Assembly: GCA_910586955.1 (NCBI GenBank)
Contig: CAJUMM010000005.1
Location: 12,470 to 76,469 of the forward strand
Length of the DNA: 64,000 nt
DNA from: an uncultured Lachnospiraceae bacterium
GTDB taxonomy: Bacteria; Bacillota; Clostridia; Lachnospirales; Lachnospiraceae
Reading direction: 5' to 3'
The notes below the pieces were generated by a model. That model ran no database searches. It had not been told where the DNA came from and saw only the letters and a list, made by a program, of their open reading frames with translations. Made by a program: the position numbers and the translations under genes. Positions 56,241-63,733 of this stretch are shown here, in pieces (position 1 is the first letter of the stretch; each line of letters opens with the position of its first letter).

Positions 56241-56459
56241 TCAGTCCTTCTGTTCCTCCAGCTTTTCGAAAATAACCGTTTGGCCTTTCATAGAAATTTT
56301 CCCCACTTGATACCCGTACTCCGGAAGTTCTTTTTTGTATTTTAAAAAGGAATGATCCAGGGGAACTCCTGCAATCTGCCCAATCTCTTCAAATGTAAGC
56401 TTCAAAGAGGAACTGCCCTTCTTCTGTACATATTCCCATAAACTTTTGTATTTACTCAT
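56241..56459 (-). CDS. Small hypothetical protein, possible DUF7662-like wHTH
   Basis: A 72-residue protein, MSKYKSLWEYVQKKGSSSLKLTFEEIGQIAG..., ending in a beta-like segment (YQVGKISMKGQTVIFEKL). The KYKSLWEYV-K...LTFEEI-I-G-PL pattern resembles small winged-helix-like proteins of the DUF7662 type; I am not certain. GGAGGAG lies a few bases before the ATG and a strong terminator follows, so it is a real monocistronic gene. Function unknown. Confidence 0.7.
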   Translation of the reverse strand: MSKYKSLWEYVQKKGSSSLKLTFEEIGQIAGVPLDHSFLKYKKELPEYGYQVGKISMKGQTVIFEKLEEQKD

Positions 56460-56544
56460 ATCTTTCTCCTCCGCCGTTTATATTTCTCCGGAAACAAATA
56501 GTATCTGTTTGGTATTTTATCACATTCGTGCTTATTTTTCCAAA

Positions 56545-56567
56545 GGTTCCTGTTGCTCCTAGGAACC
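56545..56567. repeat. Inverted repeat upstream of the pentapeptide-repeat gene
   Basis: GGTTCCT (56545-56551) and AGGAACC (56561-56567) around a 9-base loop, about 50 bases before the start codon, close to a TATTAT/TATACT region (56576-56588). Operator or small hairpin; weak evidence. Confidence 0.35.
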
Positions 56568-56617
56568 GGATCATAGTATTATATACTACAACAAGGATAT
56601 AAAGGAGGTTCACAGGA

Positions 56618-57205
56618 ATGCAGGAACGATACTATGAAGAACAACTTGTGAAAGACAAAAAACTTCAAAACATTACGATAGAACACTGCAAATTCATTGA
56701 CTGCATTTTTGAAAACTGCACCTTCGAGGATTGCAAGGTTCACCGCTGTGTTTTCGTAAATTGCAGGTTCTGCAGCTGCCGCATCATAAGTTTAACATCC
56801 CAGTATTCAGAAGCTAAAAATATCACTTTCCAAAATTGCAGCCTCGTTGGAATTCATTGCTGGAATGAACTTCTTCCCGACGGAAAATATGCACATTTTA
56901 TGGATGAGCTCAAAGACTGTAATATCAAATATAACTCCTTCCTGGAATTGTCTTTCCGGAAATTTGATTTCTCCGGCAGCGTTATACAAGAGAGCATCTT
57001 TGAGGAATGTGATCTTCAGGAAAGCAATTTCAAAAGCTGCCGGTTAGAGGCCACGCAGTTTTTTAAATGCGATATCCGCAAAGCAGATTTCAGGGAAGCC
57101 ACAGGCTATGTCATCGACATACCCTCCAACAAAATGAGGAAGGCCAAATTTTCCTATCCGGAAGTTATAAGCTTGCTGGATTCTTTAGAAATACAAATCG
57201 ACTAA
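56618..57205 (+). CDS. Pentapeptide-repeat protein (Qnr/McbG-like fold)
   Basis: A 195-residue protein composed of two stretches of five-residue repeats. The first (residues 24-58) is seven consecutive blocks each starting with Cys (CKFID, CIFEN, CTFED, CKVHR, CVFVN, CRFCS, CRIIS); the second (about 115-165) alternates Cys/Ser/Ala. Such proteins form a right-handed square helix that mimics DNA; Qnr and McbG protect gyrase from quinolones or microcin, but most family members are untested. AGGAGG lies 9 bases before the ATG. The stop overlaps the stop of the convergent GNAT gene by 4 bases. Confidence 0.9.
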   Translation: MQERYYEEQLVKDKKLQNITIEHCKFIDCIFENCTFEDCKVHRCVFVNCRFCSCRIISLTSQYSEAKNITFQNCSLVGIHCWNELLPDGKYAHFMDELKDCNIKYNSFLELSFRKFDFSGSVIQESIFEECDLQESNFKSCRLEATQFFKCDIRKADFREATGYVIDIPSNKMRKAKFSYPEVISLLDSLEIQID

Positions 57206-57684
57206 TATTTGGAAGACAGCCGGCAAACCATAATGTATTCTTCCTGGTTTTCATCCACTGCTTCAAACCCTGCTCTTCTATACATGCGGACTGCATCATT
57301 CGCTTTCTGCACCGATAAAGATACTTGTTTATATCCTTTTTCTTTCAGGAATCGCAGCATGGCTTCCATAAGCGCCGTGCCAATGCCTAAATTCCGGTAT
57401 TCCTTGTAAAGAGATATGGCCAGCGAAGGGGTTTCATTGTCAATGTGCCCGTAATCCGCCATAATGCGCGCCCATATTGCACCTATCACCTTCCCTTCTG
57501 CTTCCGCAACAAAGCACCAGTCATCCGGCCTGCCGAAATCAGCAACGTATAGCTGCAGCTCCGGCTGTTGGATAATAGACTTTGGCGGCTTCTCCACTCC
57601 TTCCGGAACAAATATTGCTTCATACAGAAATTCCGGCAATATGTTATATTCGCTTTTTCTGATTTTTCGGATTTGATAATCCAT
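57202..57684 (-). CDS. GNAT-family N-acetyltransferase
   Basis: A 160-residue acetyltransferase. It has the acetyl-CoA loop LAISLYKEYRNLGIGTALMEAML (Q/RxxGxG/A form RNLGIG) and the following KGYKQVSLSVQKANDAVRMYRRAGFE. The start MDYQIRKIRKSEY is chosen because GGGAGG lies 6 bases before ATG 57684; the longer frame upstream lacks such a site. Substrate unknown. Converges with the pentapeptide-repeat gene. Confidence 0.9.
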   Translation of the reverse strand: MDYQIRKIRKSEYNILPEFLYEAIFVPEGVEKPPKSIIQQPELQLYVADFGRPDDWCFVAEAEGKVIGAIWARIMADYGHIDNETPSLAISLYKEYRNLGIGTALMEAMLRFLKEKGYKQVSLSVQKANDAVRMYRRAGFEAVDENQEEYIMVCRLSSKY

Positions 57685-57779
57685 AGCTGCCCTCCCTTTT
57701 GTAATCCCTAACATGAACCGGTAAACAAATCCCATTTCTTTGCAAGGGAGCTTTTCATTTCCCCATATTAATCAGGCAT

Positions 57780-58364
57780 TTACGCCAAGAACAACGATAC
57801 TGCACAGTAGACAAGCAAAAGTGCCATAAGGGTATTTACAAATTTTGCGTGCTTGGAAAAAAGCCATTTAAAAATCGAGCCAAAAGCCGACCACAGAAGC
57901 GTAAATATAAAACCGATAAAAGCCAGCAGCAATGCAAAGCCAAGCAGCGGCAATACCTGCCCGCTGTAAAACGGAAGAATATATGCTTCCATGGACATAA
58001 TGCAGTAGATATATATTTTAGGATTGATAAACTGCAGGAAAAGACCGGACAAAAAGCCATCCCGGGAATCATTTTCTTCAATCGTCTCCGAGCTGCGGAA
58101 AGTCTCCCAGGCCAGATAAAGCATGTAACATGCTCCCACCATAAGCATAGGCATTTTGATTTTGGGAATCCATGCGGAAAGCAAACTGCAAAAAACAGTG
58201 CAAAGAATCATAACAGCAGAAAATCCCGCCAAAATCCCTAAGTTAAATGGCAAAGCCCCCTTAAAGCCTTTGCGGTTTCCATTTGACATGGACATTATAT
58301 TGTTCGGACCGGGAGTTACAGCGGTTACAACAGCATAGGTCAAAAAAGAAATCCAGCTAAACAT
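57780..58364 (-). CDS. LysE/RhtB-family amino-acid exporter
   Basis: A 194-residue membrane protein with about six hydrophobic helices. FLTYAVVTAVTPGPNNIMSMSNG near the N-terminus is the LysE/RhtB signature (TPGPNN), and QFINPKIYIYCIMSMEAYI is also typical. It exports an amino acid or analogue. ATG 58364 is preferred since GAGAGGA lies 9 bases upstream; the ATG at 58373 abuts that site. It diverges from an XRE-cupin regulator that probably controls it. Confidence 0.88.
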   Translation of the reverse strand: MFSWISFLTYAVVTAVTPGPNNIMSMSNGNRKGFKGALPFNLGILAGFSAVMILCTVFCSLLSAWIPKIKMPMLMVGACYMLYLAWETFRSSETIEENDSRDGFLSGLFLQFINPKIYIYCIMSMEAYILPFYSGQVLPLLGFALLLAFIGFIFTLLWSAFGSIFKWLFSKHAKFVNTLMALLLVYCAVSLFLA

Positions 58365-58406
58365 GATTGACATTCCTCTCTTTTTTCGTTATCATATTGT
58401 AATAGC

Positions 58407-58463
58407 AATCCGATATATTGGATTTTTCTTGTATATCATACCATAAGTACAATATATTGTCAA
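58407..58463. promoter_or_regulatory. Divergent control region of the LysE exporter and XRE-cupin genes
   Basis: Minus strand promoter for lysE: TTGACA (58458-58463), 17-bp spacer, TATGAT (58435-58440). A perfect 12-bp palindrome ACAATATATTGT (58449-58460) covers the -35, and a related near-palindrome AATCCGATATATTGGATT lies at 58407-58424. These are candidate operators for the XRE-cupin regulator. Confidence 0.65.
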
Positions 58464-58477
58464 CAGTGAGGTGAACT

Positions 58478-59032
58478 ATGGATATCACAAGTGCGATAGC
58501 TGCTAACACAAAGAGGATTCGGGAACAGAAAAAACTGACTTTAGACACAGCTGCTTCTGTCACAGGAGTATCCAGAAGTATGCTGGCACAAATTGAAAAA
58601 GGCGAGGTAAATCCGACGATTTCAGTACTTTGGAAAATCGCCAACGGTTATAAAGTCTCTTTTACGTCATTAGTAGAGACGCAAGCCGATATGGTCTCCA
58701 TCATTCGCCAGACAGATATGCAGCCGCTTAAAGAAGACGAAGACCGCTACTTAAATTATCCAATTTTTCCCTTTGATGAGCAAAAGCTGTTTGAAACCTA
58801 TCGAATCGTTATTGACATAGGCGGTTTCCTGTCTGCACAACCCCATTTAAAAGGCGCTTTGGAATATATTACCGTTTTCGCCGGCCAGGCAGAAATTACC
58901 GTTGCGGGAGAACAATTTCAGCTTTCAAAAGGAGATTCTATCCGGTTTGCTGCAGATGTTCCCCACACCTACCATAATCCCGGGACGGAGGTGGTGGAGC
59001 TAAGTATGTTGATTTACTATTGCAAATTGTAA
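58478..59032 (+). CDS. XRE-family regulator with C-terminal cupin domain
   Basis: A 184-residue regulator: HTH (IREQKKLTLDTAASVTGVSRSMLAQIEKGEVNPTISVLWKIANG, about 12-55) and a small-molecule-binding cupin barrel (about 105-180, GALEYITVFAGQAEITVAGEQFQLSKGDSIRFAADVPHTYHNPG). GTGAGGTG lies before the ATG. It is divergent from the LysE-type exporter, a common pairing in which an amino acid sensed by the cupin induces its own export. Confidence 0.92.
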   Translation: MDITSAIAANTKRIREQKKLTLDTAASVTGVSRSMLAQIEKGEVNPTISVLWKIANGYKVSFTSLVETQADMVSIIRQTDMQPLKEDEDRYLNYPIFPFDEQKLFETYRIVIDIGGFLSAQPHLKGALEYITVFAGQAEITVAGEQFQLSKGDSIRFAADVPHTYHNPGTEVVELSMLIYYCKL

Positions 59033-59060
59033 GTAAGGAGAAACTTGAGTGGTTGTAAAG

Positions 59061-61109
59061 TTATAACAAACCCTTTTCAATTGAATTTGCTAAAGCGCGT
59101 AGCCTATTAATACAATGACGTTCCCCACGAAGCACATAGGTAGTGTTTTCTGTTGCAGATGCTTTTTTGATTTGTGTAAGAATTCCAATTTCATCTTTAG
59201 ATAATATTTCAAATGCAGCAATCAATTCCTCAAGAGATGGAGATATTTCTGTTCTACGCAAAAGGAAATAAAGATCTCGTGCCGAAAGACTTCCCATTGC
59301 ATCTTGTTCCTGTTTAAATGTAGTAACAACCAAAGAAATGATATCTTGTTCTCTTTGCTTATTTGCTATTAGCTCAGTTAATTGTGCAAGACCGTTTGGT
59401 ACTTTAAACAACAAAGAGATTTCTGCCAAAGAAAGCCCTAATATGCGTGAACTTTTTGCAATATCAATCAGTTCCATATCGGTTATCAAGGCAAAACCTT
59501 TTTTACGAGCATGATTTTTTAGAGTATCTCCGCTGAACCCCGGACCAACTATGGCAACAAATTCAGCTCCATTTTTTTCTTTATGGGATTCTATTGCTAC
59601 ATCACTTACATCTCCATGTGAGACAGTTCCGCCTGACTTTGATTTGCCATCAACAATAGCCGTTATTGTTTCGCCATCATTATCTTTCCAGCGAACCACC
59701 ACATCTGTATTTCCAGCACCACCAATTCGTTTTGCTTCAAACCCCATATGATTAAAAACCTCTGCTATCGACTCTTCAAAAGCAGCTCCAGAGGCCTTAC
59801 CTCTAGCCATAGGCTCCCTTGCAGCTATCTTTAATTCTTCAAAGATTTTATTGTCAGCCGTCGCATTAAGTGAAAATTCTTTTTCTGTATTTTCTTCACT
59901 AGAATCTTCATGAATAGCAGGATATTCCGGAATCACTTCCATTAAAGGCAATTCTAAAACAAACTTTGCCCCTAGGGGAGTAGCTTTAATATGCAAATAT
60001 TGTGTTTCTTCCAAAAGTCCGGCTTCAAGCAAAAAACCCATTATCCATCTAGCTTTTTCAGTATTGATACCAAACTTTTTAGCCTGTACATACACGTCGT
60101 TTCTAGTGACAACCTGATTGGCATACCTAATCATTTCACCGACAAAACGTTTATGCGCATGAATGATTCTAATAAAATCTAAATCATTGTTACTTTCACA
60201 CCAAGCCTTTGCAGCGGCAGTTGCCACGTATATATTACGGCCAACTTCCTCTATTAGACCATCTGCTTTCAAGAAAGGCATCATGGATTCGACACTGCTT
60301 GTTTTAAGATTAAACTCTTCTTCAATGAAGTTAAAAAGCTCGGAACGCGTAACCCTTTCAAATGCAAATTGTATAATTGTACGTAGATTTTCGATCCTAT
60401 TGGGACTCGGTACCCAAATATTATATGTGTTTCGTTTGTTTTGTAACGAAGGGTCCGAGTTCAATTTTGAAAGCAATTCTAATATTTCCGCAGGTGGAGG
60501 AGTAATATTTATTTCGTTTGGATCGCTTATTGCCATATCAACAACGTTGGGCGTTACGATGTCCCATTCTTCGAGAGCCCTTTTGCCCTCTTTCGTCACA
60601 GCCCATTTTCTGCTTCCTACACATTCTATTAATCCCAAAACCTCTAACCAATCCATTCTACGACGAGTGTTACTTAAATTTGCCCAATTTAAACAATACT
60701 CCCGGCAAAGTTCCTTATCAATATCTTCAACTGTTTTAGGAGAAGAAATAAGTATTTCTAATACTTCCCCTACAAGACGATATTTGTCATGTAAAAGACA
60801 GGCTAATTGCCACTTTGACGGATTTTTTAAAAAGTCTTTTCCAATATCACTTAAACTTAAAATTCCCGAACGGTTACCAACTAGGCCAACCCCTTTTAAA
60901 AAAGGAACATATGTCCGCCATGGATAAGAAGTGTTGGTTGACTCTAATTCTGGTGATAAGCCTATATCAGCAACAGAGGTTGTTGCTATTTTTTTCATTA
61001 GTTCCGTGACAATATTAAACCATTCTTGTTTTCCGCCACGTAATTCAGGAATTGACCAGCCTTTTCTTTTCCACTCAGACTTTTGTTTTTGAATATCTAT
61101 ACTTTTCAT
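59061..61109 (-). CDS. Stand-alone PD-(D/E)XK restriction-type endonuclease with winged-helix repeats
   Basis: A 682-residue protein. The N-terminal 380 residues look like several winged-helix modules in tandem (for example RTYVPFLKGVGLVGNRSGILSLSDIGKDFL; RRRMDWLEVLGLIECVGSRKWAVTKEGK; ARWIMGFLLEAGLLEETQYLHIKATPLG). Residues about 440-560 form a nuclease core: FEESIAEVFNHMGFEAKRIGG, catalytic Asp in GAGNTDVVVRW (about 464) and Lys in IVDGKSKSG (about 487). A helical C-terminal domain follows. No methyltransferase or specificity subunit is adjacent. It may be a type IV-like restriction enzyme or other defence nuclease (inference). Base composition is clearly lower in GC than the genes before 59 kb. 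Confidence 0.8.
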   Translation of the reverse strand: MKSIDIQKQKSEWKRKGWSIPELRGGKQEWFNIVTELMKKIATTSVADIGLSPELESTNTSYPWRTYVPFLKGVGLVGNRSGILSLSDIGKDFLKNPSKWQLACLLHDKYRLVGEVLEILISSPKTVEDIDKELCREYCLNWANLSNTRRRMDWLEVLGLIECVGSRKWAVTKEGKRALEEWDIVTPNVVDMAISDPNEINITPPPAEILELLSKLNSDPSLQNKRNTYNIWVPSPNRIENLRTIIQFAFERVTRSELFNFIEEEFNLKTSSVESMMPFLKADGLIEEVGRNIYVATAAAKAWCESNNDLDFIRIIHAHKRFVGEMIRYANQVVTRNDVYVQAKKFGINTEKARWIMGFLLEAGLLEETQYLHIKATPLGAKFVLELPLMEVIPEYPAIHEDSSEENTEKEFSLNATADNKIFEELKIAAREPMARGKASGAAFEESIAEVFNHMGFEAKRIGGAGNTDVVVRWKDNDGETITAIVDGKSKSGGTVSHGDVSDVAIESHKEKNGAEFVAIVGPGFSGDTLKNHARKKGFALITDMELIDIAKSSRILGLSLAEISLLFKVPNGLAQLTELIANKQREQDIISLVVTTFKQEQDAMGSLSARDLYFLLRRTEISPSLEELIAAFEILSKDEIGILTQIKKASATENTTYVLRGERHCINRLRALANSIEKGLL

Positions 61110-61163
61110 AGCAGTGCATTAGCCTCCTCTACAAATCAGGCATAATCTATATTTGTTACGAAA

Positions 61164-61175
61164 GTGTTATAACAC
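61164..61175. promoter_or_regulatory. Palindrome upstream of the endonuclease gene
   Basis: GTGTTATAACAC, a perfect 12-bp palindrome in the 121-bp AT-rich gap before the endonuclease gene; possible operator overlapping a TATAAC -10-like box. Confidence 0.35.
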
Positions 61176-61230
61176 GCTTTAAAATATCTATTATATTCTC
61201 CATATTCTCTTTCTTTACATTTTTTTGGGA

Positions 61231-61515
61231 TTACTTACCCCTATGCTTCTCCTCCCTTTTCTGCTGTTTCAATTCAAACTGCCGCTGTTTCTCCACTTCC
61301 CTCTGTTCCCGGCTTACAATCTTGCGCTCCATTTTCAACTGCACCCGCTGTAATTTCAAAGCCTGTTGCGATTTTGTTCCTACTCCAGCATTTTGTACCT
61401 GTTTCCGTACTTCTCGCTGTAAACGTTTAGGATTATAACCTGTGCGGTATTCGTCAAATGCTCCTGCAAGCAGGGCATTTTCCTCATTACTTGCGCAAAT
61501 AATTGTAATGAACAA
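61231..61515 (-). pseudogene. YjdF family protein, N-terminally truncated
   Basis: A 94-residue open frame. From residue about 29 it matches the C-terminal half of YjdF proteins: NPKRLQREVRKQVQNAGVGTKSQQALKLQRVQLKMERK and the end RQFELKQQKREEKHRGK. Full-length YjdF is about 140 residues; the N-terminal domain is absent and replaced by an unrelated FITIICASNEENALLAGAF. Bacillus yjdF is controlled by an azaaromatic-binding riboswitch, which is not seen here. Probably a recombination remnant. Confidence 0.7.
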
Positions 61516-61542
61516 AGAATGGACGACCCTAAGGAGGGAAGG

Positions 61543-61638
61543 CTACTTACTACACCCAAATGGTGCGACTGGACTACCTACCAGTTCTGCAAGATTCACT
61601 TGCGTTGCGTTTTTATCTTTGCTTTTATATCTTACCAT
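61543..61638 (-). CDS. Possible 31-residue peptide upstream of the YjdF remnant
   Basis: ATG 61638 to TAG: MVRYKSKDKNATQVNLAELV plus GSPVAPFGCSK. The composition looks protein-like but there is no clear ribosome site. Family unknown; may be the broken start of a larger gene. Confidence 0.3.
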   Translation of the reverse strand: MVRYKSKDKNATQVNLAELVGSPVAPFGCSK

Positions 61639-61662
61639 ATAACCAGTTATATTTCCATAAAG

Positions 61663-61700
61663 AATGTGGCAATCCGCTTGATATTGCGAACTGCCACATT
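61663..61700 (-). terminator. Long hairpin downstream of the acetyltransferase gene
   Basis: AATGTGGCA (61663-61671) pairs with TGCCACATT (61692-61700); inside, CGC pairs with GCG around an AATATCAA loop (minus-strand reading). There is no strong U-tract, so it could be a 3'-end protector rather than a terminator. The remaining 61516-61767 gap shows no other gene. Confidence 0.5.
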
Positions 61701-61767
61701 ACTGCCCTTCTCTTATCTGCATTAACTTATATAATGCTGGCGCTATGTTCAAATCAAATGTTGCCAA

Positions 61768-62397
61768 TTATTCCAAATCTTCAATTCGGCCTGATTGTAT
61801 CGCCCAAATGTTTTTCTTAATCCTGTTTTCAGGCCAATTCCACCATTGAAGTTTCCATAATTCAGAAATCACATCGTCCGAAAACCGTTTTCGTATTGGT
61901 TTTGCAGGAACACCTCCAACAATCGTATAAGGCGGTACATCTTTTGTGACAACTGCCCGTGTACCAATAATCGCTCCATCACCAATCGTGACGCCAGATA
62001 GAATAACCGCTTCAAAGCCAATCCAAACATCATTGCCGATTACAATATCGCCTTTGTTGTCCCATGCCCTTGTGATCTCCTTTACATCTAATTCCCATTC
62101 CTCAAAAAATATTGGAAATGGATATGTGGAAAGTGAAGACATTGCATGATTTGCACTGGTAAACAGAAACTTTGCTCCACAAGCAATAGAGCAGAACTTA
62201 CCAATTTGCAGCCTATCTCCATTGACTGGATAATGATACAATACATTATTCTTTTCAAATTCCCGTGGGTCATGCACAAAATCATTATACATTGTATAAT
62301 CGCCAATTTTAATTCTGTCATTGGTAATCACACTTTTTAAATAAACGGTTTGAGTATCACCTGTCCGGGGATAAATTTTGTTCTCCGATATAGTCAT
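61768..62397 (-). CDS. CatB/Vat-type xenobiotic O-acetyltransferase (left-handed beta-helix)
   Basis: A 209-residue hexapeptide-repeat acetyltransferase. [41 protein letters not shown] contains the active-site His of the family, and [55 protein letters not shown] is the repeat coil; [11 protein letters not shown] follows as in Vat and CatB. Relatives inactivate streptogramin A (Vat) or chloramphenicol (CatB); drug specificity here is not determined. GGAGG lies 8 bases before ATG 62397. A leader ORF and an inverted repeat just upstream suggest drug-induced translation. Located in the AT-rich island, so probably acquired. Confidence 0.88.
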   Translation of the reverse strand: MTISENKIYPRTGDTQTVYLKSVITNDRIKIGDYTMYNDFVHDPREFEKNNVLYHYPVNGDRLQIGKFCSIACGAKFLFTSANHAMSSLSTYPFPIFFEEWELDVKEITRAWDNKGDIVIGNDVWIGFEAVILSGVTIGDGAIIGTRAVVTKDVPPYTIVGGVPAKPIRKRFSDDVISELWKLQWWNWPENRIKKNIWAIQSGRIEDLE

Positions 62398-62442
62398 TTT
62401 AAAATCCTCCAAATTCTGATAATTATTATGCGACTATATCGG
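62385..62442 (-). promoter_or_regulatory. Translational attenuator stem-loop of the acetyltransferase
   Basis: On the mRNA, CCGATATAGT (genomic 62433-62442, within the leader ORF) is perfectly complementary to ACTATATCGG (62385-62394), which are codons 2-4 of the acetyltransferase. CAT/ATG can add three more pairs, placing the start codon in the stem and the GGAGG in the loop. A ribosome stalled in the leader would open it. Confidence 0.7.
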
Positions 62443-62464
62443 TTACTACAATGCAGCGTTTCAC
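62426..62464 (-). CDS. 12-residue leader peptide of the acetyltransferase
   Basis: GTG start, coding for [13 protein letters not shown], then TAA. GGAGG lies 7 bases upstream (62472-62476), an ideal spacing. The ORF spans the 5' arm of the attenuator: codons for Thr8, Asp9, Ile10 and Val11 form that arm. In cat and erm genes such short leaders stall drug-bound ribosomes and expose the downstream start. Too short for any other prediction. Confidence 0.6.
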   Translation of the reverse strand: MKRCIVVTDIVA

Positions 62465-62499
62465 TTTTTTACCTCCGCCAACCCAAATTTACAAATTCG

Positions 62500-62508
62500 A
62501 TTATATCA
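62500..62508 (-). promoter_or_regulatory. Extended -10 promoter of the acetyltransferase transcript
   Basis: Minus strand TGATATAAT, a consensus extended -10, about 36 bases before the leader start codon. The -35 region is not conserved. The 446-bp gap 62398-62843 also holds the leader, a divergent promoter and a degenerate fragment. Confidence 0.6.
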
Positions 62509-62646
62509 CTTCTACTCTCCATTTACCACAAAATATAGGACGCAGCAACCGCCACGCTCCATATTTCTTATCGTTCCAACGATTTTTTCATTTTGAATTT
62601 CTGTCCTTTCATCATTTTAATATTGGTACACAAATATGTCCTAATG

Positions 62647-62655
62647 TGATATAAT
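62647..62655 (+). promoter_or_regulatory. Extended -10 promoter reading rightward
   Basis: TGATATAAT on the plus strand, followed by AGGAGA at about 62659 and an ATG at 62674 that begins the short broken frame. Confidence 0.5.
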
Positions 62656-62673
62656 TGCAGGAGAACCTTTTAA

Positions 62674-62819
62674 ATGATACAAATCACTTCTAGACAGAGG
62701 AAAAACACCAACGTACGATTGAAACACTCTCAAAGAATTTGAGCACTGCCAAGCAACGTATCCTTGATGATGGTAAGATTGTCAAAAAAGACATTAGCGG
62801 TATATCCGTTAAAATATAG
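62674..62819 (+). pseudogene. Degenerate fragment, two short frames
   Basis: ATG 62674 with AGGAGA upstream begins MIQITSRQRKNTNV and stops after 22 codons. From 62694 a second frame reads TEEKHQRTIETLSKNLSTAK plus QRILDDGKIVKKDISGISVKI to a TAG at 62817 without its own start. One frameshift near 62693 would join them. Source protein not recognised. Confidence 0.4.
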
Positions 62820-62828
62820 CTATATTTT
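62811..62828. repeat. 18-bp perfect palindrome
   Basis: AAAATATAGCTATATTTT, ending 15 bases before the next start codon; possible operator or short hairpin. Confidence 0.4.
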
Positions 62829-62843
62829 CCATAGGGGCACACA

Positions 62844-63446
62844 ATGATTAAAAAGAATATCCAAAAAGAAATTGATAAAGCAATAAAAAATATTTGGCTT
62901 CAAAATATCTGCACTGATTACGGTAATGGTTTCCTAATAAAAGAAGCAAGCCTTCAATGCAGTTTATACCACCATTTACAAAACGAACTGAATCCATTGC
63001 TTCAACAAAATCAGTTATATATTTATCCCGAATTTTATTTTAAAGAATTAAAATTCTTTGCAGATTTAGTAATTGTTGAAATGGATATGGCATTAGAAAA
63101 AACATGGTTATCCGAAAAAATGACTGACATAGCTGCTATTATAGAATTAAAATATGATAGCGGAAATACCAAATCAACATCTGATTACATCAAAACCGAT
63201 ATGCCAAAATTGAAAGAATATGTTCGTTGTTTAAATTATAATTGCCAATATTATTTTGGCGTAATTTACGAAAACAACTGTGAATGGCTGCATTGGTTTG
63301 ACAAGCGAAGTACTAATAATTGGGCAAATGGATGTTTAACAGAATTAAATGCAGGATATTTAGGAGAAACCATGTATTTTGAAGTAAACTCCTATAACAA
63401 TATGAACTTTCAACAAAAGAGAACTCCTTGCAATGTAGCATTTTAG
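62844..63446 (+). CDS. Hypothetical protein with PD-(D/E)XK-like motif
   Basis: A 200-residue AT-rich protein. KELKFFADLVIVEMD...IAAIIELKYDSG gives the D...ExK arrangement of PD-(D/E)XK nuclease folds (Asp near 73, Glu-Leu-Lys near 101-103). The rest is not recognised; there is a hydrophobic strand YYFGVIYE typical of the fold's later beta strand. AGGGG precedes the ATG. It is close to a restriction-type nuclease gene and a toxin gene, in a likely acquired segment. Function unknown. Confidence 0.65.
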   Translation: MIKKNIQKEIDKAIKNIWLQNICTDYGNGFLIKEASLQCSLYHHLQNELNPLLQQNQLYIYPEFYFKELKFFADLVIVEMDMALEKTWLSEKMTDIAAIIELKYDSGNTKSTSDYIKTDMPKLKEYVRCLNYNCQYYFGVIYENNCEWLHWFDKRSTNNWANGCLTELNAGYLGETMYFEVNSYNNMNFQQKRTPCNVAF

Positions 63447-63733
63447 TACATATCAAATATAAAATATCTCCATATCTGCTATAAATTCAATATCCATTGT
63501 ATTGTTATCATCAAAAAACAGTCTGAAATCTGCCACAGATGAACAACGGTGATAAATTTATTTTCGGGAAATCACTGGTACGAGGCGATTGGACAACCCA
63601 TCTCCCAACACAGGCTTATATGGAGTACAACGTTACAGCAAAGGGAAAGGTCTATCTTTTTACCGGGAGCAGGACCACTGGCCAGATTTTGCGTGACAAG
63701 AAAAGAATTGTTAGAACCATCAAAATTAAACAC
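63447..63733. other. AT-rich gap without a supported gene
   Basis: Contains only short open frames with no ribosome site (the longest at 63539-63754 would run into the toxin gene). Protein-like wording such as VYLFTGSRTTGQILRDKKRI suggests a decayed gene, but I cannot assign it. Confidence 0.4.

Noticed and set aside
61140..61800. Possible tRNA or attachment site near the island
   Set aside because: GTTCAAATC at about 61747 resembles a T-loop, but no acceptor, D or anticodon arms can be built around it.
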